From Hydrogenophaga taeniospiralis (GTDB taxonomy: Bacteria; Pseudomonadota; Gammaproteobacteria; Burkholderiales; Burkholderiaceae_C), in the NCBI RefSeq assembly GCF_020510445.1, contig NZ_JAHBAG010000001.1, positions 4,192,501-4,256,500 of the forward strand: a stretch of DNA of 64,000 nucleotides, written 5' to 3'. The position numbers and the translations under genes were made by a program. Positions 15,777-26,613 of the stretch are shown one piece after another. The notes beneath the pieces are model-generated. The model was not told where the DNA came from and made no database searches. It was given only the letters and a program-made list of their open reading frames with translations. The first letter of the stretch is position 1; each line of letters starts with the position of its first letter.

Positions 15777-16817
15777 ATGGATTTCTCCATTGCCAGCATT
15801 CTTCTGCTGGACGGCTTGACCAACGGTGCCGTGTACGCCCTGCTCGGGTTGGCCACGGTGCTGGTGTTCACGGTCACCCGCGTCATCTTCATTCCCCAGG
15901 GGGAGTTCGTCGCCTATGGCGCGCTCACCCTGGCCATCTTCCAGACCGGCCAGGTGCCGGGCACCGTGTGGCTGTTGCTGTTGCTCGCTGGCGTGGCCGC
16001 GCTCATGGAGCTCTCCAGCCGCTGGCAGCACCACCGCAACGCGCTCACGGCGGTCAAGGCCGCGGGCCGCATGCTCATCGTGCCGCTGCTGGTCTCGGGC
16101 GTCGCCATCTGGGCCGCGCCGCAGCAGTTTCCGCTGGCCGTGCAGGCCGCGCTGAGCGTGGCCATCGTCACCGTCTATGGCCCGCTGGTCTACCGCGTGG
16201 CCTACCAGTCGCTGGAGAGCGCCACGCCGCTGGTGCTGCTGATCGTCTCGGTGGGCGTGCACTTCGCCATGACCGGTCTGGGTCTGCTGTTCTTTGGCGC
16301 AGAGGGTTTTCGCAACCCCAGCTTCTGGGACCTGCGGCTGAACGTCGGGCCGATCATGCTGTCGGGCCAGGCCATCATCACCGCGCTGGCCACCATCGCG
16401 CTGATCGTGCTGCTGTGGCTGTATTTCGAGCGCTCGCTGCGCGGCAAGGCGCTGCGCGCCACCGCGGTCAACCGCACCGGCGCGCGCCTCATGGGCATTT
16501 CCTCACACGCCTCGGGCCAACTCACCTTCACCATGGCGGCCTTCATTGGTGCGCTCTCGGGCCTGCTGATCGGCCCGACCACCACGGTGTTCTACGACTC
16601 GGGCTTCCTCATCGGCCTCAAGGGCTTCGTGGCCGCCGTGGCCGCGGGCCTCTCCAGCTACCCGGGCGCGCTGGTCGCGGCGCTGTTCGTGGGCGTGATC
16701 GAGGCTTTCGGCTCGTTCTGGGCCAGCGCCTTCAAGGAAGTGATCGTGTTCACGCTGATCCTGCCGGTACTGCTCGTCCGCTCCCTGCGCAGCGGCCACT
16801 CGGACGAGGACCACTGA
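15777..16817 (+). CDS. ABC transporter permease, LivH type
   Basis: The 346-residue product is an integral inner-membrane permease of the LivH (branched-chain amino acid/amide) family, with about eight membrane helices. The first region ([20 protein letters not shown]) and the cytoplasmic coupling loop ([11 protein letters not shown]) are typical. The ATG at 15777 is preferred over an upstream TTG at 15762 because the family normally starts just before this helix and AAGG lies upstream. It is followed four bases later by the permease-ATPase fusion, so the two are translationally linked. It contains a longer hydrophobic insert than LivH itself. Confidence 0.9.
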   Translation: MDFSIASILLLDGLTNGAVYALLGLATVLVFTVTRVIFIPQGEFVAYGALTLAIFQTGQVPGTVWLLLLLAGVAALMELSSRWQHHRNALTAVKAAGRMLIVPLLVSGVAIWAAPQQFPLAVQAALSVAIVTVYGPLVYRVAYQSLESATPLVLLIVSVGVHFAMTGLGLLFFGAEGFRNPSFWDLRLNVGPIMLSGQAIITALATIALIVLLWLYFERSLRGKALRATAVNRTGARLMGISSHASGQLTFTMAAFIGALSGLLIGPTTTVFYDSGFLIGLKGFVAAVAAGLSSYPGALVAALFVGVIEAFGSFWASAFKEVIVFTLILPVLLVRSLRSGHSDEDH

Positions 16818-16821
16818 CATC

Positions 16822-18591
16822 ATGAAAAACCTTCAAAACAAAGGCCTGCTGGTCCTCGCGGCGGCCATTCCCCTGATCGCGGTGCTGCCCCTGCCCGACT
16901 TCTGGATCACCCAGCTCAACTACATCGGCATGTACAGCATGACGGTGATGGGCCTGGTGCTGCTCACCGGTGTGGGCGGGCTCACCTCGTTCGGCCAGGC
17001 GGCGTTCGTCGGCATCGGGGCCTACACCACGGCCTGGCTCACGCTCAACACCGGCATCTCGCCCTGGCTCACGCTGTTCATCGGCATGGGCCTGACCGCC
17101 GCCAGCGCGCTGCTGGTGGGCCTGATCACACTGCGCATGTCGGGCCACTACCTGCCGCTGGCCACCATCGCCTGGGGCCTGTCGCTCTACTACCTCATGG
17201 GCAACCTGGACGCGCTGGGCAAGTACGACGGGCTGCTGGGCCTGCAGAGCCTGTCCATCGCCGGCTTCGACATCGGCCAGGGCCGAGGCTTCTTCGTGCT
17301 CACCTGGGCCATCCTGCTCGCCTTCGCCGCGGCCTTGCTGCACCTGCTGGACTCGCGCGCGGGCCGCGCTATCCGCTCGCTCAAGGGCGGCTCGCAAATG
17401 GCCGAAGCCATGGGCATCAGCACCTTCCGCTACAAGGTCACGATCTTCGTGCTGGCCGCGCTGTTCGCGTCCGTGGCGGGCTGGCTGCTCGCCCACTTCC
17501 AGCGCACGGTCAACCCCTCGGCCTTCGGCCTGAAGATGGGCATCGAGTACCTGTTCATGGCGGTGGTCGGCGGCGTGGGCCATGTGTGGGGCGCCATCGT
17601 CGGCGCGGGCCTGATCCGCGTGCTCGAAGACCAACTGCAGGTGCTGCTGCCAAGGCTCATCGGCACCAGCGGCAGCTACGAGGTGATCGTGTTCGGCATT
17701 GCCCTGGTGGTGGTGCTGAAGTACCTGCCCGACGGCCTGTGGTCCATGGTGGGCAAACGCGTGCCGCGCCAACCCCGCGCGGTGGACTGGGCGCAGGCCG
17801 AAGCCCTGCCCGAGCGCGCCAAACCCGCGGCCGGCGAGCTGGTGCTCGACGTGAAGAAAGCGCGCATGCAGTTCGGGGGCCTGGTGGCGGTCAACGACAT
17901 CAGCTTCCAGATCCAGGCCGGCCAGATCGTGGGCCTGATCGGCCCCAACGGCGCGGGCAAGTCCACCACCTTCAACCTCATCACCGGCGTGTTGCCGGCC
18001 ACGCGCGGCGAGGTGGTGTTCCAGGGCGGCAACATCAGCGGCAAGCCCTCGCGCGAGATCGCGCGCCTGGGCATGGCGCGCACCTTCCAGCACGTCAAGA
18101 TGATCCCCGACATGACGGTGCTGGAAAACGTGGCCCTGGGCGCGCACACCCGTGGGCGCAAGGGCGTGCTCACCGCCATGCTGCGCGCCAACCGGGCGGA
18201 AGAAAAGCAGCTGTTCCGAGAGGCGCAGCGCCAGCTCGAACGCATCGGCATGGGCGACCACCTGCACGAGCAGGCCGGCAACCTCGCCATGGGCCCGCAG
18301 CGGCTGATGGAGATCGCGCGCGCCCTCTGCGCCGACCCGACCCTGCTGCTGCTCGACGAACCCGCGGCCGGCCTGCGCCACCAGGAGAAGCAGGCCCTGG
18401 CCGGTGTGCTGCGCCAGTTGAAAGGCGAAGGCATGAGCATCCTGCTGGTGGAACACGACATGGACCTGGTGATGCAGATCTGCGACCACCTGGTGGTGAT
18501 GGAGTTCGGCACCCTGCTCACCCAGGGCCCACCCGCGCAGATCCAGCAGGACCCGAAAGTCCGCGCGGCCTACCTCGGCACGGAGCATTGA
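16822..18591 (+). CDS. LivM-LivG fusion: ABC permease plus ATPase
   Basis: The 589-residue product joins a LivM-type permease (residues 1-310, with about eight helices) to a LivG-type ATPase (about 345-589). The ATPase has Walker [10 protein letters not shown] (Lys380), Walker B LLLLDEP (Asp512, Glu513) and the H-loop VEHDM. The ABC signature, normally near LSYGQQR, reads LAMGPQR at 488-494, a degenerate form with proline in place of glutamine. The partner ATPase in the next gene has a standard signature, so the pair may be functionally asymmetric. Fusion of these subunits occurs in several Burkholderiales. It completes an importer with the genes on either side. Confidence 0.9.
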   Translation: MKNLQNKGLLVLAAAIPLIAVLPLPDFWITQLNYIGMYSMTVMGLVLLTGVGGLTSFGQAAFVGIGAYTTAWLTLNTGISPWLTLFIGMGLTAASALLVGLITLRMSGHYLPLATIAWGLSLYYLMGNLDALGKYDGLLGLQSLSIAGFDIGQGRGFFVLTWAILLAFAAALLHLLDSRAGRAIRSLKGGSQMAEAMGISTFRYKVTIFVLAALFASVAGWLLAHFQRTVNPSAFGLKMGIEYLFMAVVGGVGHVWGAIVGAGLIRVLEDQLQVLLPRLIGTSGSYEVIVFGIALVVVLKYLPDGLWSMVGKRVPRQPRAVDWAQAEALPERAKPAAGELVLDVKKARMQFGGLVAVNDISFQIQAGQIVGLIGPNGAGKSTTFNLITGVLPATRGEVVFQGGNISGKPSREIARLGMARTFQHVKMIPDMTVLENVALGAHTRGRKGVLTAMLRANRAEEKQLFREAQRQLERIGMGDHLHEQAGNLAMGPQRLMEIARALCADPTLLLLDEPAAGLRHQEKQALAGVLRQLKGEGMSILLVEHDMDLVMQICDHLVVMEFGTLLTQGPPAQIQQDPKVRAAYLGTEH

Positions 18592-18592
18592 C

Positions 18593-19327
18593 ATGAGCAA
18601 CCCCATCCTTCAAGTCAAGGGCCTGCGCGCCGGCTACGGCCGTGCCGAGGTGCTGCACGGCATCGACATCCAGGCCGAGCCGGGCAGCGTCATCACCGTG
18701 ATCGGCCCCAACGGCGCGGGCAAGTCCACCCTGCTCAACACCCTCATGGGCATCCTGCCCGGCAAGGGCCTGATCGAGTTCCGCGGTCAGGACATCGCCA
18801 CGCTCACGCTGGAAGAGCGCGTGATGAACGGCATGTCGCTGGTGCCCGAGAAGCGCGAGCTCTTCGGCACCATGCCGGTGGAAGACAACCTGCTGCTCGG
18901 CGGCTTTCGCCAGATGCGCCTGGGCAACGCGCAGTGGCGCAGCCGGCTCGACGACGTGTACACCCTCTTCCCCCGCCTGCAGGAACGCCGCACCCAGCTC
19001 GCCGGCACGCTCTCGGGCGGCGAGCGCCAGATGCTGGCCGTGGGCCGCGCGCTCATGTCGCGCCCCGACCTGCTCATGCTCGACGAGCCCAGCCTGGGGC
19101 TGGCGCCGTTGATCGTGCGCGAGATCTTCTCCATCATCCAGACGCTGCGCCAGACCGGCGTGACCATCGTGCTGGTGGAGCAGAACGCGCGCGCCGCCCT
19201 GCAGGTGGCCGACCACGGCTACGTGCTGGAGATGGGGGAGCTCAGCGCACAGGGCCCGGCCAGCGAGCTGGCCAGCGACCCGCGCGTGATCGAAACCTAC
19301 CTGGGCACCGCGCGCCAGGCCGCCTGA
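18593..19327 (+). CDS. ABC transporter ATPase, LivF type
   Basis: The 244-residue product is the second ATPase of the importer. Walker A is GPNGAGKST (Lys44), the signature LSGGERQ lies at 140-146 and Walker B reads [19 protein letters not shown] follows as in LivF. Its ATG begins two bases after the stop codon of the fused permease-ATPase. It would form a heterodimer with the ATPase half of the previous gene. Confidence 0.92.
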   Translation: MSNPILQVKGLRAGYGRAEVLHGIDIQAEPGSVITVIGPNGAGKSTLLNTLMGILPGKGLIEFRGQDIATLTLEERVMNGMSLVPEKRELFGTMPVEDNLLLGGFRQMRLGNAQWRSRLDDVYTLFPRLQERRTQLAGTLSGGERQMLAVGRALMSRPDLLMLDEPSLGLAPLIVREIFSIIQTLRQTGVTIVLVEQNARAALQVADHGYVLEMGELSAQGPASELASDPRVIETYLGTARQAA

Positions 19328-19362
19328 GCCTCCGCCGGCCCACTCTTCACGCCCGCCCCGCC

Positions 19363-21114
19363 ATGAACGCCTACCAGCCCCGCCTGGCCGATCACCACTT
19401 CATCCTGCTCGACGTGCTGCGGGCGCCGCGGACCCTGGCCGAGCTGCCCGCGCTGGCCGAACACGCCGACCCCGACCTGCTGCGCCAGGTGCTGGAGGAA
19501 GCGGGCAAGTTCGTCGGCGAGGTGGTGGCGCCGCTGAACCGCGAGGGCGACGAGGTGGGCGCGCAGTGGCGCGACGGCGCGGTGACCATGCCGCCCGGTT
19601 TTCGCGACGCCTATCAGGCCTTCTGGCAAGCCGGCTGGCCTTCGCTGGCCTGCGCGGTGGAAGACGGCGGCCAGGGCCTGCCCGCCGTGCTTGAAGCCCA
19701 GCTGTACGAAATGCTCAGCGCCGCCAACCACGGCTGGACCATGGCACCGGGCCTGCTGCACGGCGCCTACGAGTGCATCAAGCACCACGCGTCGGACGGG
19801 CTGAAATCGACCTACCTGGAGAAGATCGCCAGCGGCGAATGGCTCGCCACCATGTGCCTGACCGAGCCCCACGCCGGGTCGGACCTCGGCCTGGTGCGCA
19901 CGAAAGCCCTGCCCCTGCCCGATGGCCGCTTCGCGCTCAGCGGCACCAAGATCTTCATCTCCGGTGGTGAACACGACCTGAGCGACAACATCGTGCACCT
20001 GGTGCTCGCGCGCCTGCCCGACAGCCCGCCCGGCCCGAAAGGCCTGTCGCTGTTCCTGGTGCCGAAGTTCTACCAGGACGGCGCCAGAAGCCCGGTGGTG
20101 TGCGAGCGCATCGAGGAAAAGATGGGCCTGCACGGCAGCCCCACCTGCGTGATGCGTTTTGACGACGCCCCGGGCTGGATCGTGGGCGAACCCGGCAAGG
20201 GCCTCAACGCCATGTTCGTCATGATGAACGCCGCGCGCCTGCACGTGGGCCTGCAGGGCATCGGCCTGCTCGAAGCCGCCTGGCAGAAAGCCGACGCCTA
20301 CGCGCAGGAACGCCGCCAGATGCGTGCGCCGGGCAATACGAGCAAGGCGGCGCCCGTCCACGCGGTGAACGGCGTGGGGGCCACAGTTCAGGCAGATGCC
20401 ATCGCCCTGCACCCGGCGATGCGCCGCATCCTCGACACCCAGCGCGCCTGGATCGACGCCGGGCGCGTCATCGGCTACCGCACGGCGCTCGAACTCGACA
20501 CCCAGAAACACCACCCCGACGCCGCACGGCGCGAGGCCGCTGCGCGCTGGTGCAGCCTGGTCACCCCGGTGCTCAAAGCCGCCTGGACCGACCAGGCCTT
20601 CCACGGCGCCAGCGCCTGCCTGCAGGTCTTCGGCGGCCACGGCTATGTGCGCGAGTGGGGCATCGAGCAGCACGTGCGCGACGCTCGCGTGGCGATGATC
20701 TACGAAGGCACGAACGAGATCCAGGCGATCGACCTGCTGCTGCGCAAGGTGTTGCCCGACGGTGCGACCGCGCTCAGGACCCTGCTGGCCGAGCTGGCCG
20801 TCGAGCTGAGCGACAGCCCCGCCGCCACGCGCACTCGGCAGGCCATGGCGCGCTTGGCCCGCTTCACCGGTGAACACCTGCTGCCCCACACCCAGGCCGC
20901 CGGCGCCGCCCCCGACACCCCCTACTGGCTGGCCGACGACTACCTGCGCGCGCTGGCCCTGGTGCTCATGGCCTGGGCCTGGTCGCGCATTGGCGCCACC
21001 GCGGGCGCCGAGGCCGGGCGCTGGAGCCAGGCCCAGGCCGGTTTCTGGCGCTGGGTCTGGCCCGAATTCGAGATGCGCCTGAGCATGCTGGAAGCCGGGT
21101 TGACGCCCGCTTGA
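19363..21114 (+). CDS. Large acyl-CoA dehydrogenase
   Basis: The 583-residue product is a flavin acyl-CoA dehydrogenase of the long form (about 590 residues), with a C-terminal extension beyond the usual 380-residue core. The FAD signature TMCLTEPHAGSDLG and the catalytic base, probably Glu448 in IYEGTNEIQ, are present. It would introduce a 2,3-double bond into a saturated acyl-CoA. Beside a feruloyl-CoA synthase-type ligase this could feed saturated aryl-propionyl-CoA (for example dihydroferuloyl-CoA) into the crotonase step. It starts 35 bp after the LivF-type gene. Confidence 0.9.
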   Translation: MNAYQPRLADHHFILLDVLRAPRTLAELPALAEHADPDLLRQVLEEAGKFVGEVVAPLNREGDEVGAQWRDGAVTMPPGFRDAYQAFWQAGWPSLACAVEDGGQGLPAVLEAQLYEMLSAANHGWTMAPGLLHGAYECIKHHASDGLKSTYLEKIASGEWLATMCLTEPHAGSDLGLVRTKALPLPDGRFALSGTKIFISGGEHDLSDNIVHLVLARLPDSPPGPKGLSLFLVPKFYQDGARSPVVCERIEEKMGLHGSPTCVMRFDDAPGWIVGEPGKGLNAMFVMMNAARLHVGLQGIGLLEAAWQKADAYAQERRQMRAPGNTSKAAPVHAVNGVGATVQADAIALHPAMRRILDTQRAWIDAGRVIGYRTALELDTQKHHPDAARREAAARWCSLVTPVLKAAWTDQAFHGASACLQVFGGHGYVREWGIEQHVRDARVAMIYEGTNEIQAIDLLLRKVLPDGATALRTLLAELAVELSDSPAATRTRQAMARLARFTGEHLLPHTQAAGAAPDTPYWLADDYLRALALVLMAWAWSRIGATAGAEAGRWSQAQAGFWRWVWPEFEMRLSMLEAGLTPA

Positions 21115-21158
21115 CCTGCATCACCGGCACCCATCGGCCACCGCGCTATCCTCGCCCC

Positions 21159-21692
21159 ATGCCCGAGACCACCGCCCCCACCGCCCCGCCCCGCGCCCGT
21201 GCACCGCGCAAGACCAGCGCTCGCGCCACCGTGCCGGCCGCACCCCAGGCCCCCAGCGCCACGCCCGAGCTCGACACCGCCTACCTCGAAACCCTGCTGG
21301 GCTACAACGCCCGGCGTGCGGCGCTCACGGTGATCTCGATATTCCTGCCGCGCATGGCGCCCTATGGCCTGCGACCGGTGGATTTTTCGGTGCTCTCGCT
21401 GATCGGCCACAACCCCGGCGTGACCTCGCGCCAGCTCTGCGCGGCGCTCGACATCCTGCCGCCCAACCTGGTGGGCATGATCAAGAGCCTGGACAAACGC
21501 GGCCTGATTGAACGCCGCCCCCACCCCACCGACCGCCGCGCCCAGGGCCTGCACCTGTCGGCCGCCGGCAAGAAGCTGCAGCGCGCGGCCCAGGCCACCG
21601 CGACCCGGCTGGAGCGGGAAGCCACGCACGCGCTGTCGGAGGACGAGGTGCAGACCCTGATCGGCCTGCTGCGCCGGGTCTACCTCCGCTAG
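21159..21692 (+). CDS. MarR-family transcriptional regulator
   Basis: The 177-residue product has a Pro/Ala/Arg-rich N-terminal tail (residues 1-35) followed by a MarR winged helix. The recognition region is SRQLCAALDILPPNLVGMIKSL and the wing is RRPHPTDRRAQGLHL. MarR regulators of hydroxycinnamate pathways (the CouR/FerC group) bind the CoA thioester and release a dyad operator. This gene's position at the end of the catabolic run makes it the likely reader of the GTTAT-N5-ATAAC sites. The start at 21159 is chosen because the upstream TTG at 21111 would overlap the previous gene. Confidence 0.88.
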   Translation: MPETTAPTAPPRARAPRKTSARATVPAAPQAPSATPELDTAYLETLLGYNARRAALTVISIFLPRMAPYGLRPVDFSVLSLIGHNPGVTSRQLCAALDILPPNLVGMIKSLDKRGLIERRPHPTDRRAQGLHLSAAGKKLQRAAQATATRLEREATHALSEDEVQTLIGLLRRVYLR

Positions 21693-21708
21693 GAGCCTGT
21701 CCATCCGG

Positions 21709-21744
21709 ATTTGTCCGCATCAACCGCCCGGTGTGCGGACAAAT
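21709..21744. promoter_or_regulatory. 11-bp inverted repeat between marR and hxlR genes
   Basis: ATTTGTCCGCA at 21709-21719 pairs perfectly with TGCGGACAAAT at 21734-21744 across 14 bases. No T-run follows, so an operator for one of the flanking regulators is at least as likely as a terminator. Confidence 0.5.
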
Positions 21745-21866
21745 GCACAGCCCGGGGCTTTACGGCCCTATTGCTGCAGTGCACACAGCTAGCAAACGGG
21801 TAGCAACGCACGATCTGGCCTATAGTGGCATCGTCCGCCCGCCTGAGGTTGGGTCAGGAGAACCGC

Positions 21867-22208
21867 ATGAGTGCCAGAGACAACACCGCCGTGATCCAGC
21901 TCTACACCCTGCTGGAGGCTCGCTATGCCTTGCGGGTGATCTGGGCGCTCAGCGACGGCCACCCCCAGACCTTTCGCCTGCTGCAAGACAGCGTGGGCGG
22001 CGTCACCCCCAACACCCTGAACACCCGCCTGAAGGAACTGCGCGCGGCCCGGCTGGTGGACCACACCGGTGACGGCTACCGGCTCACGAGCCAGGGCGCC
22101 GATCTCGCACGCCGCCTGAGCGAGGTCCAACCGTTCGCCAGCAAATGGGCCCACCAGCAGGCCCGCGCGGCCGCGGTCCCACTGTCGGCGCGCGGCCCGA
22201 TGAACTGA
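21867..22208 (+). CDS. HxlR-family helix-turn-helix protein
   Basis: The 113-residue product is a small winged-helix protein like HxlR regulators. It contains YALRVIWALSDGHPQTFRLL near the start and GVTPNTLNTRLKELRAARLV as the recognition segment. No cysteine is present, so the thiol-based sensing known in some relatives is unlikely. The ATG at 21867 follows CAGGAGAACCGC. It is separated from the MarR gene by a 174-bp gap with a strong dyad, so it may have its own promoter. Its target is unknown. Confidence 0.75.
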   Translation: MSARDNTAVIQLYTLLEARYALRVIWALSDGHPQTFRLLQDSVGGVTPNTLNTRLKELRAARLVDHTGDGYRLTSQGADLARRLSEVQPFASKWAHQQARAAAVPLSARGPMN

Positions 22209-22518
22209 GAACGCCCCCGGGCATCGGACCAGGGTGCCCCCCGGCCGGTCAGGACATAAAATCACGCCCCGGGTGAGCGGGCCGATGCCCGCCACCGCCC
22301 CCCGACAGCCCACACAACGCGCCGCTGGCACCGGTCCGACCGGTTTTCAGCGCGCCGCGGGCTGTGGCGAACGGGCCGCATGCGCTGCCCGCCCCGCGCC
22401 AGAAAGCGCGGTTTCCGTCCACGCCGCCCCTTGAAAACCGGGTCAAAGACCCTATTTGCTTCGCAAAGCTTTTTTCTTGACCGCCTCTCGCTGAGGCCTT
22501 ACCTGAACCCCCACGCTC
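22209..22518. other. Intergenic region upstream of grpE
   Basis: This 310-bp stretch holds no convincing gene. It is very GC-rich up to about 22428 and then contains the grpE heat-shock promoter. No clear Shine-Dalgarno sequence precedes the grpE ATG. Confidence 0.6.
22430..22457 (+). promoter_or_regulatory. Sigma-32 heat-shock promoter of grpE
   Basis: CTTGAAA at 22430-22436 and CCCTATTT at 22450-22457 are separated by 13 bases. They match the sigma-32 consensus (CTTGAAA, CCCCATNT) in sequence and spacing, 62 bp before grpE. Confidence 0.8.
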
Positions 22519-23100
22519 ATGAGCCCTACGCCCGAGAACGCCGCCAACCCACCGGTCCAGACCTCTGAAACCACCACATCGGATCCCGTGAGCGAAGCGG
22601 AAGCCCTCGCCGCGCAGGCCGCCAACACGGCAGACGCCCAGGCCGCGCTGGCCAACGAGCTGGCCACCCTCAAGGCGCAGAACGCCGACCTGGCCGACCA
22701 GTTCCTGCGCGCCAAGGCCGAGGCCGAAAACGCCCGCCGCCGCGCCGAAGACGAGATCAGCAAGGCCCGCAAGTTCGCGGTGGAGAGCTTCGCCGAGAGC
22801 CTGCTGGCCGTGGCCGACAGCCTGGAAGCGGGCCTGGCCATCCAGGAAGCCACTCGCGAGCAGTTGCGCGAAGGCTCCGAGGCCACGCTCAAGCAGCTGA
22901 AAAGCGCGCTGGAGCGCCACAAGGTGCTGGAAATCGCCCCCGCGGCCGCCGCCCGGTTCGACCCGCACCAGCACCAGGCCATCAGCATGGTGCCGGCCGC
23001 CCAAGAGCCCAATACGGTGGTGGCCGTGCTGCAAAAGGGCTACCTGATCGCCGACCGCGTGCTGCGCCCCGCGCTGGTCACGGTGGCGGCCCCGAAATAG
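22519..23100 (+). CDS. grpE: Nucleotide exchange factor GrpE
   Basis: The 193-residue product is GrpE, the ADP/ATP exchange factor for DnaK in the cytoplasm. The long N-terminal coiled coil (residues 40-90, [22 protein letters not shown]) and the C-terminal beta domain ([20 protein letters not shown]) are characteristic. It precedes dnaK and dnaJ in the standard order. A sigma-32 promoter lies upstream, and dnaK has a second one. Confidence 0.97.
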   Translation: MSPTPENAANPPVQTSETTTSDPVSEAEALAAQAANTADAQAALANELATLKAQNADLADQFLRAKAEAENARRRAEDEISKARKFAVESFAESLLAVADSLEAGLAIQEATREQLREGSEATLKQLKSALERHKVLEIAPAAAARFDPHQHQAISMVPAAQEPNTVVAVLQKGYLIADRVLRPALVTVAAPK

Positions 23101-23120
23101 GGCTTTTGTGAGGGGTCGCC

Positions 23121-23149
23121 CTTGAAAAGGGGCTGACTTATCCACACAT
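23121..23149 (+). promoter_or_regulatory. Sigma-32-like promoter of dnaK overlapping a DnaA box
   Basis: CTTGAAA at 23121-23127 is followed after 14 bases by CCACACAT, a fair sigma-32 -10 element. The -10 region overlaps TTATCCACA at 23138-23146, a perfect copy of the DnaA box consensus. The promoter is about 75 bp upstream of dnaK. Confidence 0.6.
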
Positions 23150-23220
23150 CATCCACATCGCATTCACAGCGTCTTCACACCTTTTTCAACCATCATTTTT
23201 CAAGAACCGGAGCAGAGAAC

Positions 23221-25161
<1,941 letters not shown>

Positions 25162-25187
25162 GCGGCCGCCTGACGGCTCCACCCTGC

Positions 25188-25218
25188 CGCCGCGTCCGGG
25201 CAACCTGACGCGGCGTTT
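25188..25218 (+). terminator. Hairpin between dnaK and dnaJ
   Basis: CGCCGCGTC at 25188-25196 pairs perfectly with GACGCGGCG at 25207-25215 and is followed by TTTGTGTT. It may attenuate read-through into dnaJ and set the DnaK:DnaJ ratio. Confidence 0.65.
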
Positions 25219-25244
25219 GTGTTCAAACAGAACTGCAACAGACC

Positions 25245-26375
25245 ATGGCTAAACGCGATTTTTACGAAGTGCTGGGCGTCCCGAAAAACGCGTCGGACGA
25301 AGAGATCAAGAAGGCGTATCGCAAGCTCGCGATGAAGCACCACCCCGACCGCAACCAGGGGGACGCCGCCAAGGCCGCCGAGGAGCGCTTCAAGGAAGCC
25401 AAGGAAGCCTACGAAATGCTCTCGGACCCGCAGAAGCGCGCGGCCTACGACCAGCACGGCCACGCCGGCGTGGACCCGAACATGCGCGGCGGCCCCGGTG
25501 CCGACGGTTTCGACGGCTTCTCGGGCGCGTTCGGCGACATCTTTGGCGACATCTTCGGTGGCGCGCGCGGCCAGCGCAGCGGCCGCCAGGTCTACCGCGG
25601 CGCCGACCTCTCGTACGCCATGGAAATCAGCCTCGAAGAGGCGGCGGCCGGCAAGGAAAGCCAGATCCGAATCCCCAGCTGGGACGACTGCGAAACCTGC
25701 AAGGGCACGGGCGCCAAGCCCGGCACCAGCGTCAAGACCTGCACCACCTGCCACGGCCAGGGCCAGGTACAGATGCGCCAGGGCTTCTTCAGCGTGCAGC
25801 AGACCTGCCCGCACTGCCACGGCAGCGGCAAGATCATCCCCGAGCCCTGCACCACCTGCCACGGCCAGGGCAAGATCAAGAAGCAGAAGACGCTGGAGAT
25901 CAAGATCCCCGCCGGCATCGACGACGGCCAGCGCATCCGCAGCACCGGCAACGGCGAACCGGGCCAGAACGGCGGCCCCTCGGGCGACCTCTACATCGAG
26001 ATCCGCCTGCGCAAGCACGACATCTTCGAGCGCGAAGGCGACGACCTGCACTGCCAGGTACCGGTGAGCATGACCGTGGCCGCCCTGGGCGGCGAGATCG
26101 ACGTGCCCACGCTGCAAGGCAAGGCCACCATCGACCTGCCCGAAGGCACCCAGAGCGGCAAGACCTTCCGCCTGCGCGGCAAAGGCGTCAAAGGCGTGCG
26201 CGCCAGCTACCCCGGCGACCTGTACTGCCACGTGGCGGTGGAAACGCCCGTCAAACTCACCGAGCACCAGCGCAAGCTGCTCAAGGAGCTGGACGAGTCG
26301 TTCCGGAAAGGCGGCCACAAGCACAGCCCGAACGACAAGGGGTGGTTTGAAAAGGCCAAGAGCTTCTTTTCGTAG
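25245..26375 (+). CDS. dnaJ: Co-chaperone DnaJ (Hsp40)
   Basis: The 376-residue product is a type I DnaJ. The J domain has the HPD motif at residues 33-35. A Gly/Phe-rich segment ([22 protein letters not shown]) follows, then four zinc repeats [24 protein letters not shown] and CTTCHGQG, and the C-terminal substrate domain. It stimulates DnaK ATPase activity and delivers clients. It is the last gene of the heat-shock set. Confidence 0.98.
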   Translation: MAKRDFYEVLGVPKNASDEEIKKAYRKLAMKHHPDRNQGDAAKAAEERFKEAKEAYEMLSDPQKRAAYDQHGHAGVDPNMRGGPGADGFDGFSGAFGDIFGDIFGGARGQRSGRQVYRGADLSYAMEISLEEAAAGKESQIRIPSWDDCETCKGTGAKPGTSVKTCTTCHGQGQVQMRQGFFSVQQTCPHCHGSGKIIPEPCTTCHGQGKIKKQKTLEIKIPAGIDDGQRIRSTGNGEPGQNGGPSGDLYIEIRLRKHDIFEREGDDLHCQVPVSMTVAALGGEIDVPTLQGKATIDLPEGTQSGKTFRLRGKGVKGVRASYPGDLYCHVAVETPVKLTEHQRKLLKELDESFRKGGHKHSPNDKGWFEKAKSFFS

Positions 26376-26402
26376 AAAAGCTGAGCGAAGCGAAGGCTTG
26401 GC

Positions 26403-26526
26403 CTTTCGCTAAAAAGCGAAGTCCTTCTTTTCGTGAAAAAAGAAGGGCATTAGCGCTCGCGAACCGCGAGCGCTACGCTTTTCGCCAGAAGGCGACGCGC
26501 TTTTTCAGCTGATTGCGACTGAAAAA
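26403..26526. repeat. Cluster of five hairpins after dnaJ
   Basis: Five inverted repeats follow one another in 124 bp: TTCGCT/AGCGAA (26405-26420), CCTTCTTTT/AAAAGAAGG (26423-26446), TAGCGCTCGCG/CGCGAGCGCTA (26451-26475, 11 bp with a 3-base loop), TCGCC/GGCGA (26482-26495) and TTTTTCAG/CTGAAAAA (26501-26526). At least one should end dnaJ transcription. The array as a whole is more than a terminator needs. Confidence 0.65.
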
Positions 26527-26613
26527 TCAGAGCAGCCGAAGGGCAGCGGGTGGTCTTCGGGGCAGATTGATCGGCGAGAATCATTGAATTGATACATCCG
26601 ATGGAAGTCGTTC

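Noticed and set aside
16750..18606. 618-residue minus-strand frame opposite the permease-ATPase fusion
   Set aside because: Composition-driven shadow frame; the plus strand has Walker motifs and membrane helices.
23138..23146. Replication origin suggested by a DnaA box
   Set aside because: Only one perfect box, no AT-rich unwinding region, and no dnaA, dnaN or parAB genes nearby.
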